A program made the translations under genes and the position numbers. A DNA stretch of 64,000 bases. Source: Pseudomonas sp. CAN1. GTDB taxonomy: Bacteria; Pseudomonadota; Gammaproteobacteria; Pseudomonadales; Pseudomonadaceae. Positions 23,412 to 35,144 of this stretch are shown one piece after another (the stretch's first letter is position 1; each line of letters begins with the position of its first letter). Under the pieces are notes generated by a model. The model was not told the origin of the DNA. It saw only the letters and a list, made by a program, of their open reading frames with translations, and did not search any database. The stretch covers positions 46,589-110,588 of the forward strand of contig NZ_JASMRU010000005.1 of NCBI RefSeq assembly GCF_030462585.1, given 5' to 3'.

Positions 23412-25427
23412 ATGGCCGGCCTGATTCCACAATCCTTCATCGATGACCTGCTCAACCGCACCGATATTCTCGATGTGGTGGGCTCGCGCATCCAGTTGAA
23501 GAAGACCGGCAAGAACTACAGTGCCTGCTGCCCGTTCCACAAGGAGAAGACACCCTCCTTCACCGTCAGCCCGGATAAGCAGTTCTACTACTGCTTCGGC
23601 TGCGGCGCCGGCGGCAACGCACTCGGCTTCGTCATGGACCATGACCAGCTGGACTTCGTCCAGGCCGTCGAGGACCTGGCCAAGCGCGCCGGCATGGACA
23701 TCCCCCGCGAGGAAGGCCGGCGCGGCCACAAGCCACGCCAACCGGTCGACTCGCCGCTCTACCCGCTGCTGACCGGCGCCGCCGAATTCTATCGCCAGGC
23801 ACTCAAGAGCCACCCTGCCCGCAAGGCGGCGGTGGAATACCTCAAGGGCCGCGGCCTGACCGGCGAGATCGCCCGCGACTTCGGCCTGGGCTTCGCCCCG
23901 CCGGGCTGGGACAACCTGCTGAAGAACCTGGGCGGCGACAACCTGCAGCTCAAGGCCATGCTCGACGCCGGCCTACTGGTGGAAAACCCCGACAGCGGCA
24001 AGCGCTACGACCGCTTCCGCGACCGGGTAATCTTCCCCATCCGCGACAGCCGCGGGCGGGTGATCGCCTTCGGCGGCCGGGTGCTGGGCGACGACAAGCC
24101 GAAATACCTGAACTCGCCGGAAACCCCGGTCTTCCATAAGGGCCAGGAGCTCTACGGACTCTACGAAGCCCGGAAGAACAACCGGGATCTCGACGAGATC
24201 ATGGTGGTCGAAGGCTACATGGACGTCATCGCGCTGGCCCAGCAGGGCATCCGCAACGCGGTCGCCACCCTGGGCACGGCCACCAGCGAAGAACACATCA
24301 AGCGGCTGTTCCGCATCGTGCCGAACATCCTCTTCTGCTTCGACGGCGACCAGGCCGGCCGTAACGCTGCCTGGCGCGCGCTGGAGTCGGCGCTGAGCAA
24401 CCTGCAGGACGGACGCAAGGTGCGTTTCCTGTTCCTGCCCGAAGGCGAAGACCCGGACAGCCTGGTGCGCGCCGAAGGCCCGGACGCGTTCCGTGCCCGC
24501 CTCGCCCACCAGGCCCAGCCGCTGGCGGATTATTTCTTCCAGCAACTGACCCAGGAAGCCGACCCCAGCACGCTGGAAGGCAAGGCGCACCTGGCGACCC
24601 TAGCCGGGCCGCTGCTGGAAAAGATTCCCGGCAACACCCTGCGCCTGCTGATGCGCCAGCGCCTGGGCGAGATCACCGGGCTGTCGGCGGAAGCGCTGAG
24701 CCAGATCAGCGCGCCGCGCACCGGCCTGACCGGCCACGGCAACCACGCCCCGGCCAAGCCCGCAGCTGCCGACAATTCAGCGCACGAGTACGCCGACTAC
24801 GACATGGGCCAGTTCGCCGAGCACGGCGACAGCCATTATCAGGATGCTTCGAGCTACTTCGAGGCACCGGCGGAGTTTTCCGCCGGGCACCAGGGCGGCG
24901 CCAAGCAGGGCAAGAAACCCTGGAAAGGCGACCGCAAGTGGGATGGCAAAGGCAAGAAAGGTGACTTCGTTCCGCGCCAGCCGCGGACCGAAATCCACGT
25001 CGAATCGCCAACCCTGACCGCCCTGCGCACGCTGCTGCACTACCCGCAGATGGCGCAGAAAGTCGAGGACGCCAGCCACTTCTCCAACGAAGGGCAGACC
25101 AACTCGCAACTGCTGGTGGCGCTGGTCGAGGCCCTGCAGAAGAACCCCAAGCAGCGCTCGATGCACCTGATCGCGCGCTGGCACGGCACCCCGCAAGGGC
25201 GCCTGCTGCAAGTCCTGGCAGAAAAGGAATGGCTGATCGGCCAGGACAATCTTGAAAAGCAGTTCGTTGACACCATTACTACACTTGCACACAACCAACT
25301 GCACAGCAGCCGCGAAGCCCGCCTGCGTAGCGTGCTGCAAAAGAGTCCCAGTGAATTGACCGACGAAGAGAAAGCCCTGCTTCGAGAGCACATCAGCTCT
25401 CCCTCGTCACCAGGCCCCCAGAGCTGA
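23412..25427 (+). CDS. dnaG: DNA primase
   Basis: 671-residue primase. The CHC2 zinc finger is C40, H43, C61, C64 ('CCPFHKEK', 'YYCFGCGAGG'). The RNA-polymerase core and Toprim domain follow ('VVEGYMDVIAL', 'CFDGDQAGRNAA'). A glycine/lysine-rich linker near residues 490-540 leads to the C-terminal DnaB-binding helicase-interaction domain. It makes primers for Okazaki fragments. Start ATG at 23412 gives MAGLIPQSFIDDLL, the conserved N-terminus. Confidence 0.96.
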   Translation: MAGLIPQSFIDDLLNRTDILDVVGSRIQLKKTGKNYSACCPFHKEKTPSFTVSPDKQFYYCFGCGAGGNALGFVMDHDQLDFVQAVEDLAKRAGMDIPREEGRRGHKPRQPVDSPLYPLLTGAAEFYRQALKSHPARKAAVEYLKGRGLTGEIARDFGLGFAPPGWDNLLKNLGGDNLQLKAMLDAGLLVENPDSGKRYDRFRDRVIFPIRDSRGRVIAFGGRVLGDDKPKYLNSPETPVFHKGQELYGLYEARKNNRDLDEIMVVEGYMDVIALAQQGIRNAVATLGTATSEEHIKRLFRIVPNILFCFDGDQAGRNAAWRALESALSNLQDGRKVRFLFLPEGEDPDSLVRAEGPDAFRARLAHQAQPLADYFFQQLTQEADPSTLEGKAHLATLAGPLLEKIPGNTLRLLMRQRLGEITGLSAEALSQISAPRTGLTGHGNHAPAKPAAADNSAHEYADYDMGQFAEHGDSHYQDASSYFEAPAEFSAGHQGGAKQGKKPWKGDRKWDGKGKKGDFVPRQPRTEIHVESPTLTALRTLLHYPQMAQKVEDASHFSNEGQTNSQLLVALVEALQKNPKQRSMHLIARWHGTPQGRLLQVLAEKEWLIGQDNLEKQFVDTITTLAHNQLHSSREARLRSVLQKSPSELTDEEKALLREHISSPSSPGPQS

Positions 25428-25450
25428 ACTGGCGCCTGAAGCCTCGAATC

Positions 25451-25459
25451 TGGTATAAT
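25451..25459 (+). promoter_or_regulatory. Extended -10 promoter upstream of rpoD
   Basis: TGG followed by a perfect TATAAT (25454-25459), 47 bases before the rpoD start and after the dnaG stop. There is no good TTGACA at 17 bases, as is usual for extended -10 promoters. It would let rpoD be transcribed apart from rpsU-dnaG. Confidence 0.55.
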
Positions 25460-25505
25460 CCTCGGCTTATTTCAGCCCGCCAAGACCTTCAGTGGATAGG
25501 GTGTT

Positions 25506-27359
<1,854 letters not shown>

Positions 27360-27361
27360 CG

Positions 27362-27393
27362 AAGAACCCCCGGCCAAAACCGGGGGTTTTTCT
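27362..27393 (+). terminator. Rho-independent terminator after rpoD
   Basis: AACCCCCGG/CCGGGGGTT stem around the loop CCAAAA, followed by TTTTTC. It starts just after the rpoD stop. Confidence 0.88.
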
Positions 27394-27461
27394 TTGGGCC
27401 TTCCACTGGGCAAAGGGCCACGACTACACTTCGGCTACTCCCCCAGAGAAAGAGGCCGTCC

Positions 27462-30400
27462 ATGCCGCGCCTGCAGGCAGTTCTACTGTGGTGCCTCGCA
27501 TTCTGGGCAGGACAGGCGCTCGCCCTGCCCCTCACGCCCGAGGAACAAAGCTGGCTGCAACAACACCCCAGCCTGCGCCTGGGCGTCGACGCCTCCTGGC
27601 CACCCTTCGAATTCCGTGACGCCGAAGGTCGTTACCAGGGGTTGGCGCCTGGCTACATCAGGCTCATCAGCGAAAAGCTCAAGATCAAGCTCGAACCCGT
27701 GGAGCCAACGAGCTGGAGCGACGTGCTGCAACAGGCCCGCGACAATCGCATCGACCTGCTCCCGGGTGTCATGGCTACCCCCAGCCGCCTCGACTATCTC
27801 GCCTTTACCCGCCCCTACCTCGACTTCCCGATCATCATCCTTGCCCGCAAGGATGGTCCGGCACCCGCCAACCTCAAGGAGCTGTACGGCCTGAAAGTCG
27901 GCGTGGTCGCCCACTACGCCCCCCATGAATTGCTCATGGCCAAGCACCCCGACCTCAATCTGCAGCCGCTACCCAGCATTGCCGCCGGTCTGCAGGCGCT
28001 GGCCACTGGGCAGGTCGACGCCTTCGTCGGCGACCTCGCCTCCAGCGTCTGGAACCTGCGCCAGCTCAAGCTCGAAGGCCTGCAGATCAGCGGCGAGACG
28101 CCCTACCGCTACCAGCTGGCAATGGCCGTGCCGAAGAACGACGTAGTCCTTATCGGCATTCTCGACAAACTGCTGGCTGAACTACCGCCGGAGCAGGTCG
28201 AAGCCCTCCAGGCGCCCTGGGTCGGCGGCCTGGTGGACCGACGCAGCGTCTGGCCTGAGGTCCTGCGTGTCGCCGTACCGATCGCCCTGCTGACCGCCCT
28301 CGGTCTGCTGGTGCTGTTCACCATGAACCGTCGCTTGCGCGGCGAGATGCAGCGCCGCGAGAAACTCGAACAGGCCCTGCGCGACAGCGAACAGCACTAT
28401 CGCGGCCTGGTGGAAAGCCTCACCGCCATTGCCTGGGAAATGCGCCTGGCGGAAAACCGCTTCACCTACGTCTCGCCCCACGCCCAGCGACTGCTCGGCT
28501 ACCCGATCAAGGACTGGCTGGAGCCCGGCTTCTGGCAGCGCACCCTGCACCCCGAAGACGCCGAGCACGCCATCACCTTCTGCATCAGCGAGAGCCAGGC
28601 CGGACGCAACCACAGCTTCGACTACCGCATGCTCGCCGCCGACGGCCGGGTGGTGTGGATTCGCGACATCGTCACGCTGATCCGCCACGGCGACGACCTG
28701 ATCCTGCGCGGCCTGATGATCGACATCACCGAGGCCAAGCACACCGAACAGGCGCTGCGTTTGTCCGAGCAGAAGTTCGCCTCAGTGTTCCACCACTGCC
28801 CGGATATCATCGTCCTCGCTCGACGCGTCGACGGCCAACTGCTGGCGGTGAACAGCACCTTCGAACAGCAGATCGGCATCCCCGCCAGCGAGGCCCTCGG
28901 CAAGACCTCAACCGACCTGGGCATCTGGGGCGAACCCGGCATGGGCCCGGCGATGCTTGAGCGCCTGCAGGGCGAGCCGCTGAACAACGTCGAAATCCCG
29001 CTCAACCGCCGCGACGGCACGCGCTTCACTGCCCTGCTCTCGGCCCAGCACATCGTCCTCGACGACACCCCGGCGCTGGTCGTGGTGGTACGCAACATCT
29101 CCCAGGTCAAGGAGACCCAGGAGCGGCTGCGCGTTTCCGAAGAGAAGTTCGCCAAGGCCTTCCACGCCTCCCCCGATGGCATGCTCATCTCGCGCATCAG
29201 CGACGGCCGCCTGGTGGAAGTGAACCAGGGCTTCACCCGCATCACCGGCTACAGCCGCGAGGAAGCCGCCGACCGCTCCACCCTCGACCTGCGCCTGTGG
29301 GCCAACCCGGCGGACCGCAGCAAGCTGCTCGGCATCCTCGACAACGCCTCCAGCGCCCCCGACTTCACCGCACAGATCCGCACCCGCGATGGCAGCCTGC
29401 GCCTCTGCGAGCTGTCCGCCCACCGCATCACCATCGGCAACGACGACTGCATGCTGACCATCGCCCGCGACATCACCGAGCGCCAGCAGATGCAGGAGAA
29501 ACTGCACCTCGCCGCCACCGTGTTCGAGAGCACCGCCGAAGGCGTGATGATCACCGACGCCCGCCAGCAGATAGTCGCGGTCAACCGCGCCTTCAGCGAG
29601 ATCACCGGCTACAGCGAACAGGAAGCCCTCGGCAGCTCGCCGCGCCTGCTCGCCTCCGGCCAGCACGACAGCAGCTTCTACGTCGCCCTCTGGCACCAGC
29701 TCAACGACGAAGGCCACTGGCAGGGCGAAATCTGGAACCGCCGCAAGAACCACGAGCTGTACCCCGAGTGGCTGACCATCAGCGCCGTGCGCAACGCCGT
29801 CGGCGAGCTGACGCACTACGTCGGCGTATTCGCCGATATCTCCACGCTCAAGTACGCCCAGGCCAAGCTCGACTACCAGGCCCACCACGACCCGCTCACC
29901 GGCCTGCCCAACCGCCTGCTGTTCGAGAGCCGCCTCAACGCCTCCCTCAAGGAAGCCCAGGAAGACAACCACCAGGGCGCCGTGCTGTTCCTCGACCTCG
30001 ACCGCTTCAAGCACATCAACGACAGCCTCGGCCACCCGGTCGGCGACCTGCTGCTCAAGTCCATCGCCACCCGCCTGCGCGAGCAACTGCGCGACGTCGA
30101 CACCGTGGCGCGCCAGGGCGGCGACGAATTCATCATCCTGCTGCCCGGCCTGCACCATGCGCTGGACGCGGAGCACGTGGCTAACAAGCTGCTGCAGTGC
30201 TTCGACAAGCCATTCATCGCCGGCGAACAGGAATTCTTCGTCAGCGCCAGCATCGGCATCTGCCTCTACCCCGGCGACGGCGGCGATGTTGCCACCCTGG
30301 TGAAGAACGCCGACGCCGCCATGTACCGGGCCAAGGCCCAGGGCCGCAACCGCGTCGAGTTCTACACCCGCGAGCTGACCTTCCAGGCCACCGAGCGCAT

Positions 30401-31196
30401 GGCCCTGGAACACGAACTGCGCCGCGCCCTTGAGAGCGACCAATTGCAGCTCTACTACCAGCCGAAACTGTCCCTGAGCAGTGGCCAGCTTGTAGGAGCG
30501 GAGGCATTGATCCGCTGGAAACATCCGCAATTCGGCTCGATTTCTCCGGACCGCTTCATCCCCCTCGCCGAGGAAAACGGCCTGATCCTGCCGCTCGGTG
30601 ACTGGGTCCTGCGCGAAGCCTGCCGGCAGATGAGTCGCTGGCAGGACAGCCACGCCGCCTTCGGCCCACTCTCGGTCAACCTCGCCGGCGCCCAGCTGCG
30701 CCAGACCAACCTGGTCGAACGCATCCGCGAACTGCTCGCCCACTACGACCTGCAGCCCTCGCGCCTGCAACTGGAGATCACCGAAAGCTTCCTCATGCAC
30801 CAGACCGAGGAAGCCCTGTCGATCCTCCATAGCCTCAAGCACCTGGGCGTGCAGCTGGCTATCGACGACTTCGGCACCGGCTACTCCTCGCTCAGCTACC
30901 TCAAGCAGCTGCCGCTGGACACCCTGAAGATCGACCAGTCCTTCGTCCACGGCCTGCCGGACGACCCCCACGACGCCGCCATCGCCCGCGCCATCATCGC
31001 CCTGGGCCGCAGCATGAACCTCACGGTGATCGCCGAAGGCGTGGAACACGAAGCCCAGGAACGCTTCCTCGAAGCCGAAGGCTGCGACCAGATCCAGGGC
31101 TACGCCCTCAGCGCACCGCTCCCAGCTGACGCCTTTGCCAACCGCTTCCTGGTCCCGCTGCACCCGGTTGGCGCAACCCACAACGCGCCGGTATAA
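27462..31196 (+). CDS. rmcA: RmcA-like c-di-GMP sensor/phosphodiesterase (SBP-PASx4-GGDEF-EAL)
   Basis: 1244 residues. A signal peptide (about 1-22) precedes a periplasmic solute-binding domain (about 30-250) and a membrane helix ('[19 protein letters not shown]', about 268-288). Four PAS domains cover about 305-800. The GGDEF domain has an intact '[11 protein letters not shown]', and the EAL domain has 'VGAEALIRW' and '[15 protein letters not shown]'-like loops. Architecture and position match P. aeruginosa PA0575/RmcA, which links redox and phenazine state to c-di-GMP degradation. Both catalytic motifs look intact, so net activity cannot be read from sequence. Start ATG at 27462 with AGAGG upstream. 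The tRNA follows 16 bases after the stop. Confidence 0.93.
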   Translation: MPRLQAVLLWCLAFWAGQALALPLTPEEQSWLQQHPSLRLGVDASWPPFEFRDAEGRYQGLAPGYIRLISEKLKIKLEPVEPTSWSDVLQQARDNRIDLLPGVMATPSRLDYLAFTRPYLDFPIIILARKDGPAPANLKELYGLKVGVVAHYAPHELLMAKHPDLNLQPLPSIAAGLQALATGQVDAFVGDLASSVWNLRQLKLEGLQISGETPYRYQLAMAVPKNDVVLIGILDKLLAELPPEQVEALQAPWVGGLVDRRSVWPEVLRVAVPIALLTALGLLVLFTMNRRLRGEMQRREKLEQALRDSEQHYRGLVESLTAIAWEMRLAENRFTYVSPHAQRLLGYPIKDWLEPGFWQRTLHPEDAEHAITFCISESQAGRNHSFDYRMLAADGRVVWIRDIVTLIRHGDDLILRGLMIDITEAKHTEQALRLSEQKFASVFHHCPDIIVLARRVDGQLLAVNSTFEQQIGIPASEALGKTSTDLGIWGEPGMGPAMLERLQGEPLNNVEIPLNRRDGTRFTALLSAQHIVLDDTPALVVVVRNISQVKETQERLRVSEEKFAKAFHASPDGMLISRISDGRLVEVNQGFTRITGYSREEAADRSTLDLRLWANPADRSKLLGILDNASSAPDFTAQIRTRDGSLRLCELSAHRITIGNDDCMLTIARDITERQQMQEKLHLAATVFESTAEGVMITDARQQIVAVNRAFSEITGYSEQEALGSSPRLLASGQHDSSFYVALWHQLNDEGHWQGEIWNRRKNHELYPEWLTISAVRNAVGELTHYVGVFADISTLKYAQAKLDYQAHHDPLTGLPNRLLFESRLNASLKEAQEDNHQGAVLFLDLDRFKHINDSLGHPVGDLLLKSIATRLREQLRDVDTVARQGGDEFIILLPGLHHALDAEHVANKLLQCFDKPFIAGEQEFFVSASIGICLYPGDGGDVATLVKNADAAMYRAKAQGRNRVEFYTRELTFQATERMALEHELRRALESDQLQLYYQPKLSLSSGQLVGAEALIRWKHPQFGSISPDRFIPLAEENGLILPLGDWVLREACRQMSRWQDSHAAFGPLSVNLAGAQLRQTNLVERIRELLAHYDLQPSRLQLEITESFLMHQTEEALSILHSLKHLGVQLAIDDFGTGYSSLSYLKQLPLDTLKIDQSFVHGLPDDPHDAAIARAIIALGRSMNLTVIAEGVEHEAQERFLEAEGCDQIQGYALSAPLPADAFANRFLVPLHPVGATHNAPV

Positions 31197-31212
31197 TCCG
31201 CCCGCCTTCTGG

Positions 31213-31289
31213 GGGCCTATAGCTCAGTTGGTTAGAGCAGAGGACTCATAATCCTTTGGTCCACGGTTCGAGTCCGTGTGGGCCCACCA
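31213..31289 (+). tRNA. tRNA with CAU anticodon (Ile2 more likely than elongator Met)
   Basis: 77 nt including encoded CCA. Acceptor GGGCCTA pairs with TGGGCCC (discriminator A), anticodon loop CTCATAA gives CAU, T arm GGTTCGAGTCC. Base pairs C4-G69 and C5-G68 are those used by TilS to recognise tRNA-Ile2 for lysidine modification, whereas E. coli elongator Met has U4-A69 and A5-U68. Older annotations call the P. aeruginosa tRNA at this locus Met. The integrase gene lies immediately 3', so this tRNA is the island's insertion site. Confidence 0.9.
31266..31289 (+). other. Probable island attachment site (tRNA 3' end)
   Basis: The T arm and 3' acceptor half of the tRNA is the usual crossover for tyrosine integrases of this kind, and island genes begin right after it. 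I saw no second copy of this sequence in the window, so the other end must lie past base 64,000. The exact core length is not determinable here. Confidence 0.45.
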
Positions 31290-31294
31290 CCTTC

Positions 31295-31319
31295 AAAGCC
31301 GCGCAATGCGCGGCTTTTT
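31295..31319 (+). terminator. Terminator after the tRNA
   Basis: AAAGCCGCGC / GCGCGGCTTT stem with a three-base AAT loop followed by TTTTT; starts six bases after the tRNA CCA. It may have come with the tRNA end or with the island. Confidence 0.8.
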
Positions 31320-31416
31320 CATTCCTGCTGCAAAATCAGCTAGACCAGTCCTATAGTCCAAAGGTACAAATTCAGTACAGTGCCGGTACAACGACACGCT
31401 TTGGGAGCAGGAAAAA

Positions 31417-32493
31417 ATGGCCACCATCGTCAAAACAGATGCCGGCACTTGGAAGGCTCTGGTACGCAAAACCGGTTGGCCGACCAACACCAAAACCTTC
31501 CGCACCAAGCGCGACGCTGAAGACTGGGCACGCCGCACCGAAGACGAGATGGTCAGGGGCGTGTATATCCAGCGCAGCGGCTCCGAACGCATGACCTTGG
31601 CCATGGCGCTAAAACGCTACCTCAGCGAAATCGGCCCCACTAAGAAGCCGACTACCCAGCGCGCCGAGGCCACGAAGGCCCAGCAACTGATCAGCCACTT
31701 GGGCAAATACTCCCTGGCCGCCCTATCCGCTGAAATTATCGCTGGATACCGCGACACCCGGCTGGCCTCGATCACCAATCGCGGCAAGCCCACCAGCAAC
31801 AACACCGTGCGCCTGGAACTGGCCCTGCTCAGCCACCTGTTCACCATTGCGATTCAGGAGTGGGGCCTGGGCTTGAGCTTCAACCCGGTGCTGAGCATCC
31901 GCAAACCCAGCCCAGGCGAAGGTCGAGACCGTCGCCTGTCTGCAGAAGAAGAACGCCGCCTGCTGACGGCCGTGAACAATCACAGCAACCCCATGCTCGG
32001 CTGGATCGTCCGCATCGCCCTGGAAACCGGCATGCGCTCATCCGAGATCACATCGCTGCGCAGGCATCAGGTCGACATGAAAAAGCGCGTGGTGCGCCTC
32101 TCTGACACCAAGAACGACAGCGCCCGCACCGTCCCACTCAGCAAATGGGCTACTGAGACCTTCCAGGCAGCACTGAACAATCCGATACGCCCTATCGACT
32201 GCGATCTGGTGTTCTTTGGCGAACCTGGCAGAAATGGCAAGCGCAGCCCCTATGCGTTTACCAAGACCTGGGGGCTGCTGAAAACCAAACTCGGCATGTC
32301 CGATCTGCGCTTTCACGACCTGCGCCATGAGGCTGTTAGCCGGCTGGTCGAGGGCGGCCTGTCTGACCAAGAGGTTTCAGCAATCAGCGGCCACAAGTCC
32401 ATGCAGATGCTAAAGCGCTACACGCACCTGCGGGCCGAGGATCTTGTTAGCAAGCTAGACCTGCTAGAGCGCGAACGTAACCCTCTTAGCTGA
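31417..32493 (+). CDS. Tyrosine-type site-specific integrase
   Basis: 358 residues. The N-terminal part resembles an arm-type DNA-binding domain ('GTWKALVRKTGWPTNTKTFRTKRDAEDWARRTE'), followed by a SAM-like core-binding domain and a catalytic domain. Catalytic residues: Arg near 206 ('ETGMRSSEI'), 'HDLRH' at 300-304, 'GHKS' near 324 and the nucleophile Tyr near 334 ('KRYTHL'). It would integrate and excise the island at the adjacent tRNA. Start ATG at 31417. Its stop overlaps by eight bases the stop of the convergent next gene. Confidence 0.93.
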   Translation: MATIVKTDAGTWKALVRKTGWPTNTKTFRTKRDAEDWARRTEDEMVRGVYIQRSGSERMTLAMALKRYLSEIGPTKKPTTQRAEATKAQQLISHLGKYSLAALSAEIIAGYRDTRLASITNRGKPTSNNTVRLELALLSHLFTIAIQEWGLGLSFNPVLSIRKPSPGEGRDRRLSAEEERRLLTAVNNHSNPMLGWIVRIALETGMRSSEITSLRRHQVDMKKRVVRLSDTKNDSARTVPLSKWATETFQAALNNPIRPIDCDLVFFGEPGRNGKRSPYAFTKTWGLLKTKLGMSDLRFHDLRHEAVSRLVEGGLSDQEVSAISGHKSMQMLKRYTHLRAEDLVSKLDLLERERNPLS

Positions 32494-33553
32494 CGCGATT
32501 GCGATCATCACTGACGGGAAACGTAGACGCCCTTGCCGGCCGCCCTGCTCCAGCTCTTCCTCCACCCCAGCCTGCTCGGCGCTCTGCTGCCGCTCCAAAC
32601 CAAGCCTCCGCCCGAAGCAGAAGATCGAAAACAGCTGCGCGATCATCCACTAGATCGCGGTGGAGGGCCTCCCTTTGCTCGAGCATCTCACCAAACTCCG
32701 GGCCGTGATCATCTAGAGCCCGGACTATAGCCGGCAGCACGGAGCCCTCGTCAGGCCTCCCAACTCGCCCAACCACAACCCCCCATGCATGCGGCCTGTA
32801 GCGCTTGAGCCATGGAGTAACCCGGGCAATCTCAATGGCCTCCCTCCACCGGGAACGCAGCATCTCTCTGCGCGCATGACTGGAGAGGACTCGAATATGG
32901 TCGTTGAACTGTGGTGACAGCTTCCGGCAAAACCAGTAGCCATCTCGGGCTTGAGATGACTGCCCAGCAGAACCGCCAGCCGGCACGCGGTGCTCCCTGC
33001 AGTGCTTCCCTGCGCCCAGCACATAACGCCAACACATAGCGCAGAACCTACGGGAGGGCGGTGATGCTTTATGCCCACAAAAAACTTTGACCTCAGGCCC
33101 GAGCGCCATCAGTTGGCCGAGCGAAACGATCGGAGCTAGCGCCGAGCGGCTCAAGGAGCGGCCTTGCTTGGCAAATGTCGCCCATCTCAGCTCCCGCCCA
33201 CTCAGGAAAGTGCAAGCAGAGCTCAACTCATGGATCAATCGCTCCCGCTCTGGAAGCTCGGCGTGAGCCTCAACCTCCACTATCAGCGCGCTGACATGCT
33301 TTTTAAGCGCGAGTCTGAAATGCACGGGGCGCAGTGTTTCTTTAGCAGCCTGCTCCGAAAGCTCAACGACAAGCGGAACCCACCCATTCACACGCCGCCA
33401 CCCATGCGCCTTGCAAAGATGAAAAACGAGGAGATTCACCTGCGGCTTCCAGTTAGGTTCATGCCGAATGGCCCTCATTGCGAAATCACGATAATTGCGA
33501 AATACCACTGTAGACCACAGCCCATAAGGCCTACACCTCTTTTCAAGTGGCAA
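32486..33553 (-). CDS. Island-borne hypothetical protein with Cys/His zinc-binding cluster
   Basis: Up to 355 residues; no family recognised. A cluster in the middle, 'VKVFCGHKASPPSRRFCAMC', continues with a further Cys and 'CREH', giving a C-x2-H ... C-x2-C ... C-x2-H pattern that could bind zinc. N- and C-terminal parts are Arg/Leu/Glu-rich and helical. The C-terminal tail (about residues 315-355) is Ala/Gly/Arg-rich. The start is uncertain: TTG at 33553 is the longest, ATG at 33475 is the alternative. Its placement next to the integrase suggests an integrase-partner or regulatory role; that is inference. Confidence 0.55.
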   Translation of the reverse strand: MPLEKRCRPYGLWSTVVFRNYRDFAMRAIRHEPNWKPQVNLLVFHLCKAHGWRRVNGWVPLVVELSEQAAKETLRPVHFRLALKKHVSALIVEVEAHAELPERERLIHELSSACTFLSGRELRWATFAKQGRSLSRSALAPIVSLGQLMALGPEVKVFCGHKASPPSRRFCAMCWRYVLGAGKHCREHRVPAGGSAGQSSQARDGYWFCRKLSPQFNDHIRVLSSHARREMLRSRWREAIEIARVTPWLKRYRPHAWGVVVGRVGRPDEGSVLPAIVRALDDHGPEFGEMLEQREALHRDLVDDRAAVFDLLLRAEAWFGAAAERRAGWGGGRAGAGRPARASTFPVSDDRNRVS

Positions 33554-33623
33554 ATCTTACAACTTAATTCAGCATGGAAAATGCCTCTAGGATTTAGCCG
33601 TAATTGAACCTAGGAGCACCAAC

Positions 33624-33851
33624 ATGCCCACAACCCAAGAAATGCTGACCGAGCGCTACGGGATCCTGATGACCTACGAGCAGCTCGGCAAAATCATGCA
33701 TCGCAGCCCTGAAGCACTACGGATCACACTCTCCGACAACAGAACCGATTGGGCACGAAGCATCAATGCCGCCAAGCTCAAGTGGGGGCGCCGCGTACTT
33801 TTCCGTACGGCAGACATTGCGCGATTGATCGACCAAGACATCAACAACTAA
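33624..33851 (+). CDS. Small helix-turn-helix island protein
   Basis: 75 residues. 'MLTERYGILMTYEQLGKIMHRSPEALRITLSD' looks like the first helices of a plasmid- or island-type DNA-binding protein, and 'KWGRRVLFRTADIARLID' resembles the C-terminal beta-hairpin and helix of AlpA/excisionase-like proteins. It could act as a recombination directionality factor or repressor for the integrase. ATG at 33624 is preceded by TAGGAG at about 12 bases. Family identity is not certain. Confidence 0.65.
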   Translation: MPTTQEMLTERYGILMTYEQLGKIMHRSPEALRITLSDNRTDWARSINAAKLKWGRRVLFRTADIARLIDQDINN

Positions 33852-33882
33852 TCAGTCCAGCCCCTTTAAGAAGCATCTGATC

Positions 33883-34656
33883 ATGAGCATAAAAATTTCT
33901 AGCATGGTGTGGGAGCACTACCCCGCAGGTGGCTGCGAACTGCTTACAGCCCTGGCCTACGCCGACCACGCACACGATAACGGCACCAACATTCGGCCGA
34001 GCGTTGCGTACATCGCACGAAAAACCCGCCAGAGCGAACGTAGCGTCCAACGCCACCTTGCTCAGATGAGGAAGAGTGGCTGGCTACTGACAGTCAGATA
34101 CGCGAAAGGAGGTCGTAACTTTTCTACAGAGTATCGGGTAAACCCCCTGTGGATAACTAACCCTGACAATCTGTCACCCTTTGCCGCAGAGGAGGATGAA
34201 ACCCTGACAAATCAGGTACAGAAGGATGACAGCAGAGGTAAACAAAGGGTGACACCGGTGACACCCCAACCATCAGGAACCAGAAAGAAACCTAAAACAG
34301 GCCAAGGGAATGATGCTCCGACACCCGCCGAAGCAATTCCGGCGTCGAAACAAGCCGCAGTCCAAAAGCTGCTGCAGCAATGCCCTATCGAGCTCCGGCA
34401 ACTCGTGCTTAACGAAGTTTCCACCCGCATTGCAGCAGGCCAGGTTCGCAACCCCATCGGCCTACTTCGGAAATTGGTAGAGCTGGCTCAACAAGGCAAC
34501 TTCGTGCCGAGCGCCATACCACCGCAACGCCTATCGAGCAGATCACAACGCAAGCCAGAGCATGATCGAGAGCCCGACAAGCGTTATGGCAACCAGTCCA
34601 TCCAGGCAGTAATGGAGATGCTCGGGATGCCGCTCAAAGTTAAAAATGACGACTAG
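33883..34656 (+). CDS. Helix-turn-helix replication/regulator-like protein
   Basis: 257 residues. The N-terminal 95 residues form a winged-helix domain of the type found in phage and plasmid replication proteins ('LLTALAYADHAHDNGTNIRPSVAYIARKTRQSERSVQRHLAQMRKSGWL'). A lysine-rich linker (about 105-150) leads to a helical C-terminal part ('QKLLQQCPIELRQLVLNEVSTRIAAGQVRNPIGLLRKLVELAQQGNF'). Such proteins are common in Pseudomonas integrative elements beside a small HTH gene, as here. ATG at 33883 is 31 bases after the previous stop, so co-transcription is likely. Confidence 0.7.
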   Translation: MSIKISSMVWEHYPAGGCELLTALAYADHAHDNGTNIRPSVAYIARKTRQSERSVQRHLAQMRKSGWLLTVRYAKGGRNFSTEYRVNPLWITNPDNLSPFAAEEDETLTNQVQKDDSRGKQRVTPVTPQPSGTRKKPKTGQGNDAPTPAEAIPASKQAAVQKLLQQCPIELRQLVLNEVSTRIAAGQVRNPIGLLRKLVELAQQGNFVPSAIPPQRLSSRSQRKPEHDREPDKRYGNQSIQAVMEMLGMPLKVKNDD

Positions 34657-34719
34657 CCTGCGGATTCCACGCTGACTCGGCCCCCCCATTCCACGAGCAG
34701 GCGTTACATGTCCGTCAGC

Positions 34720-35064
34720 CGCTTCTTCGCAACGGGGGCCTGATCCATCACAGCGACAGAGGTAGTCAGTACGTCTCGATCTGGCTACACCGAGCGACTG
34801 GCCGAAGCCGGCATCGAGCCCTCGGTCGGCAGTAAAGGCAATAGCTACGACAACGCCCAGGCCAAAACCATCAACGGGCGCTACAAGGCTGAGCTGATAC
34901 ACTGTCAATCATGGAAGATCCGCGAGGCCGTCGAGATGGCGACCTTGAGATGGGTGCACTGATACAACCATGAGCGTCTGCTGAGCTCAATCGGCTATAT
35001 CCCGCCTGCGGAGGCTGAGGCCAACCTCCACCGGCAACAAGCAAGTCAGGCCATAGCAGCCTGA
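34720..35064 (+). pseudogene. IS3-family transposase (orfB) 3' remnant
   Basis: Reading frames translate to 'GLIHHSDRGSQYVSI', then after a one-base frameshift 'YTERLAEAGIEPSVGSKGNSYDNA', the DDE-region signature of IS3-family OrfB. An in-frame TGA interrupts 'RWVH-YNHERLL', after which 'SSIGYIPPAEAEANLHRQQ' closes the protein. The 5' two-thirds of the transposase are missing. Two lesions plus truncation mean it cannot be active. About 80 bases further, including a likely IS end ('GGCCTCCACGAAGCTCGGGG'), run to the WYL gene. Confidence 0.85.
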
Positions 35065-35144
35065 CTTAAACGAAACGGCCTCCACGAAGCTCGGGGTGAT
35101 TCAAAAGTGTCCGTGCTAACGCAGTAGAATCTAATGTTGGTCCA

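Noticed and set aside
30490-30520. TAGGAGCGGAGGC, resembling the REP element, inside rmcA
   Set aside because: It encodes the conserved VGAEALIRW of the EAL domain; similarity is due to codon choice.
28908-31181. 757-residue minus-strand frame opposite rmcA
   Set aside because: Antisense shadow of GGDEF-EAL coding sequence.
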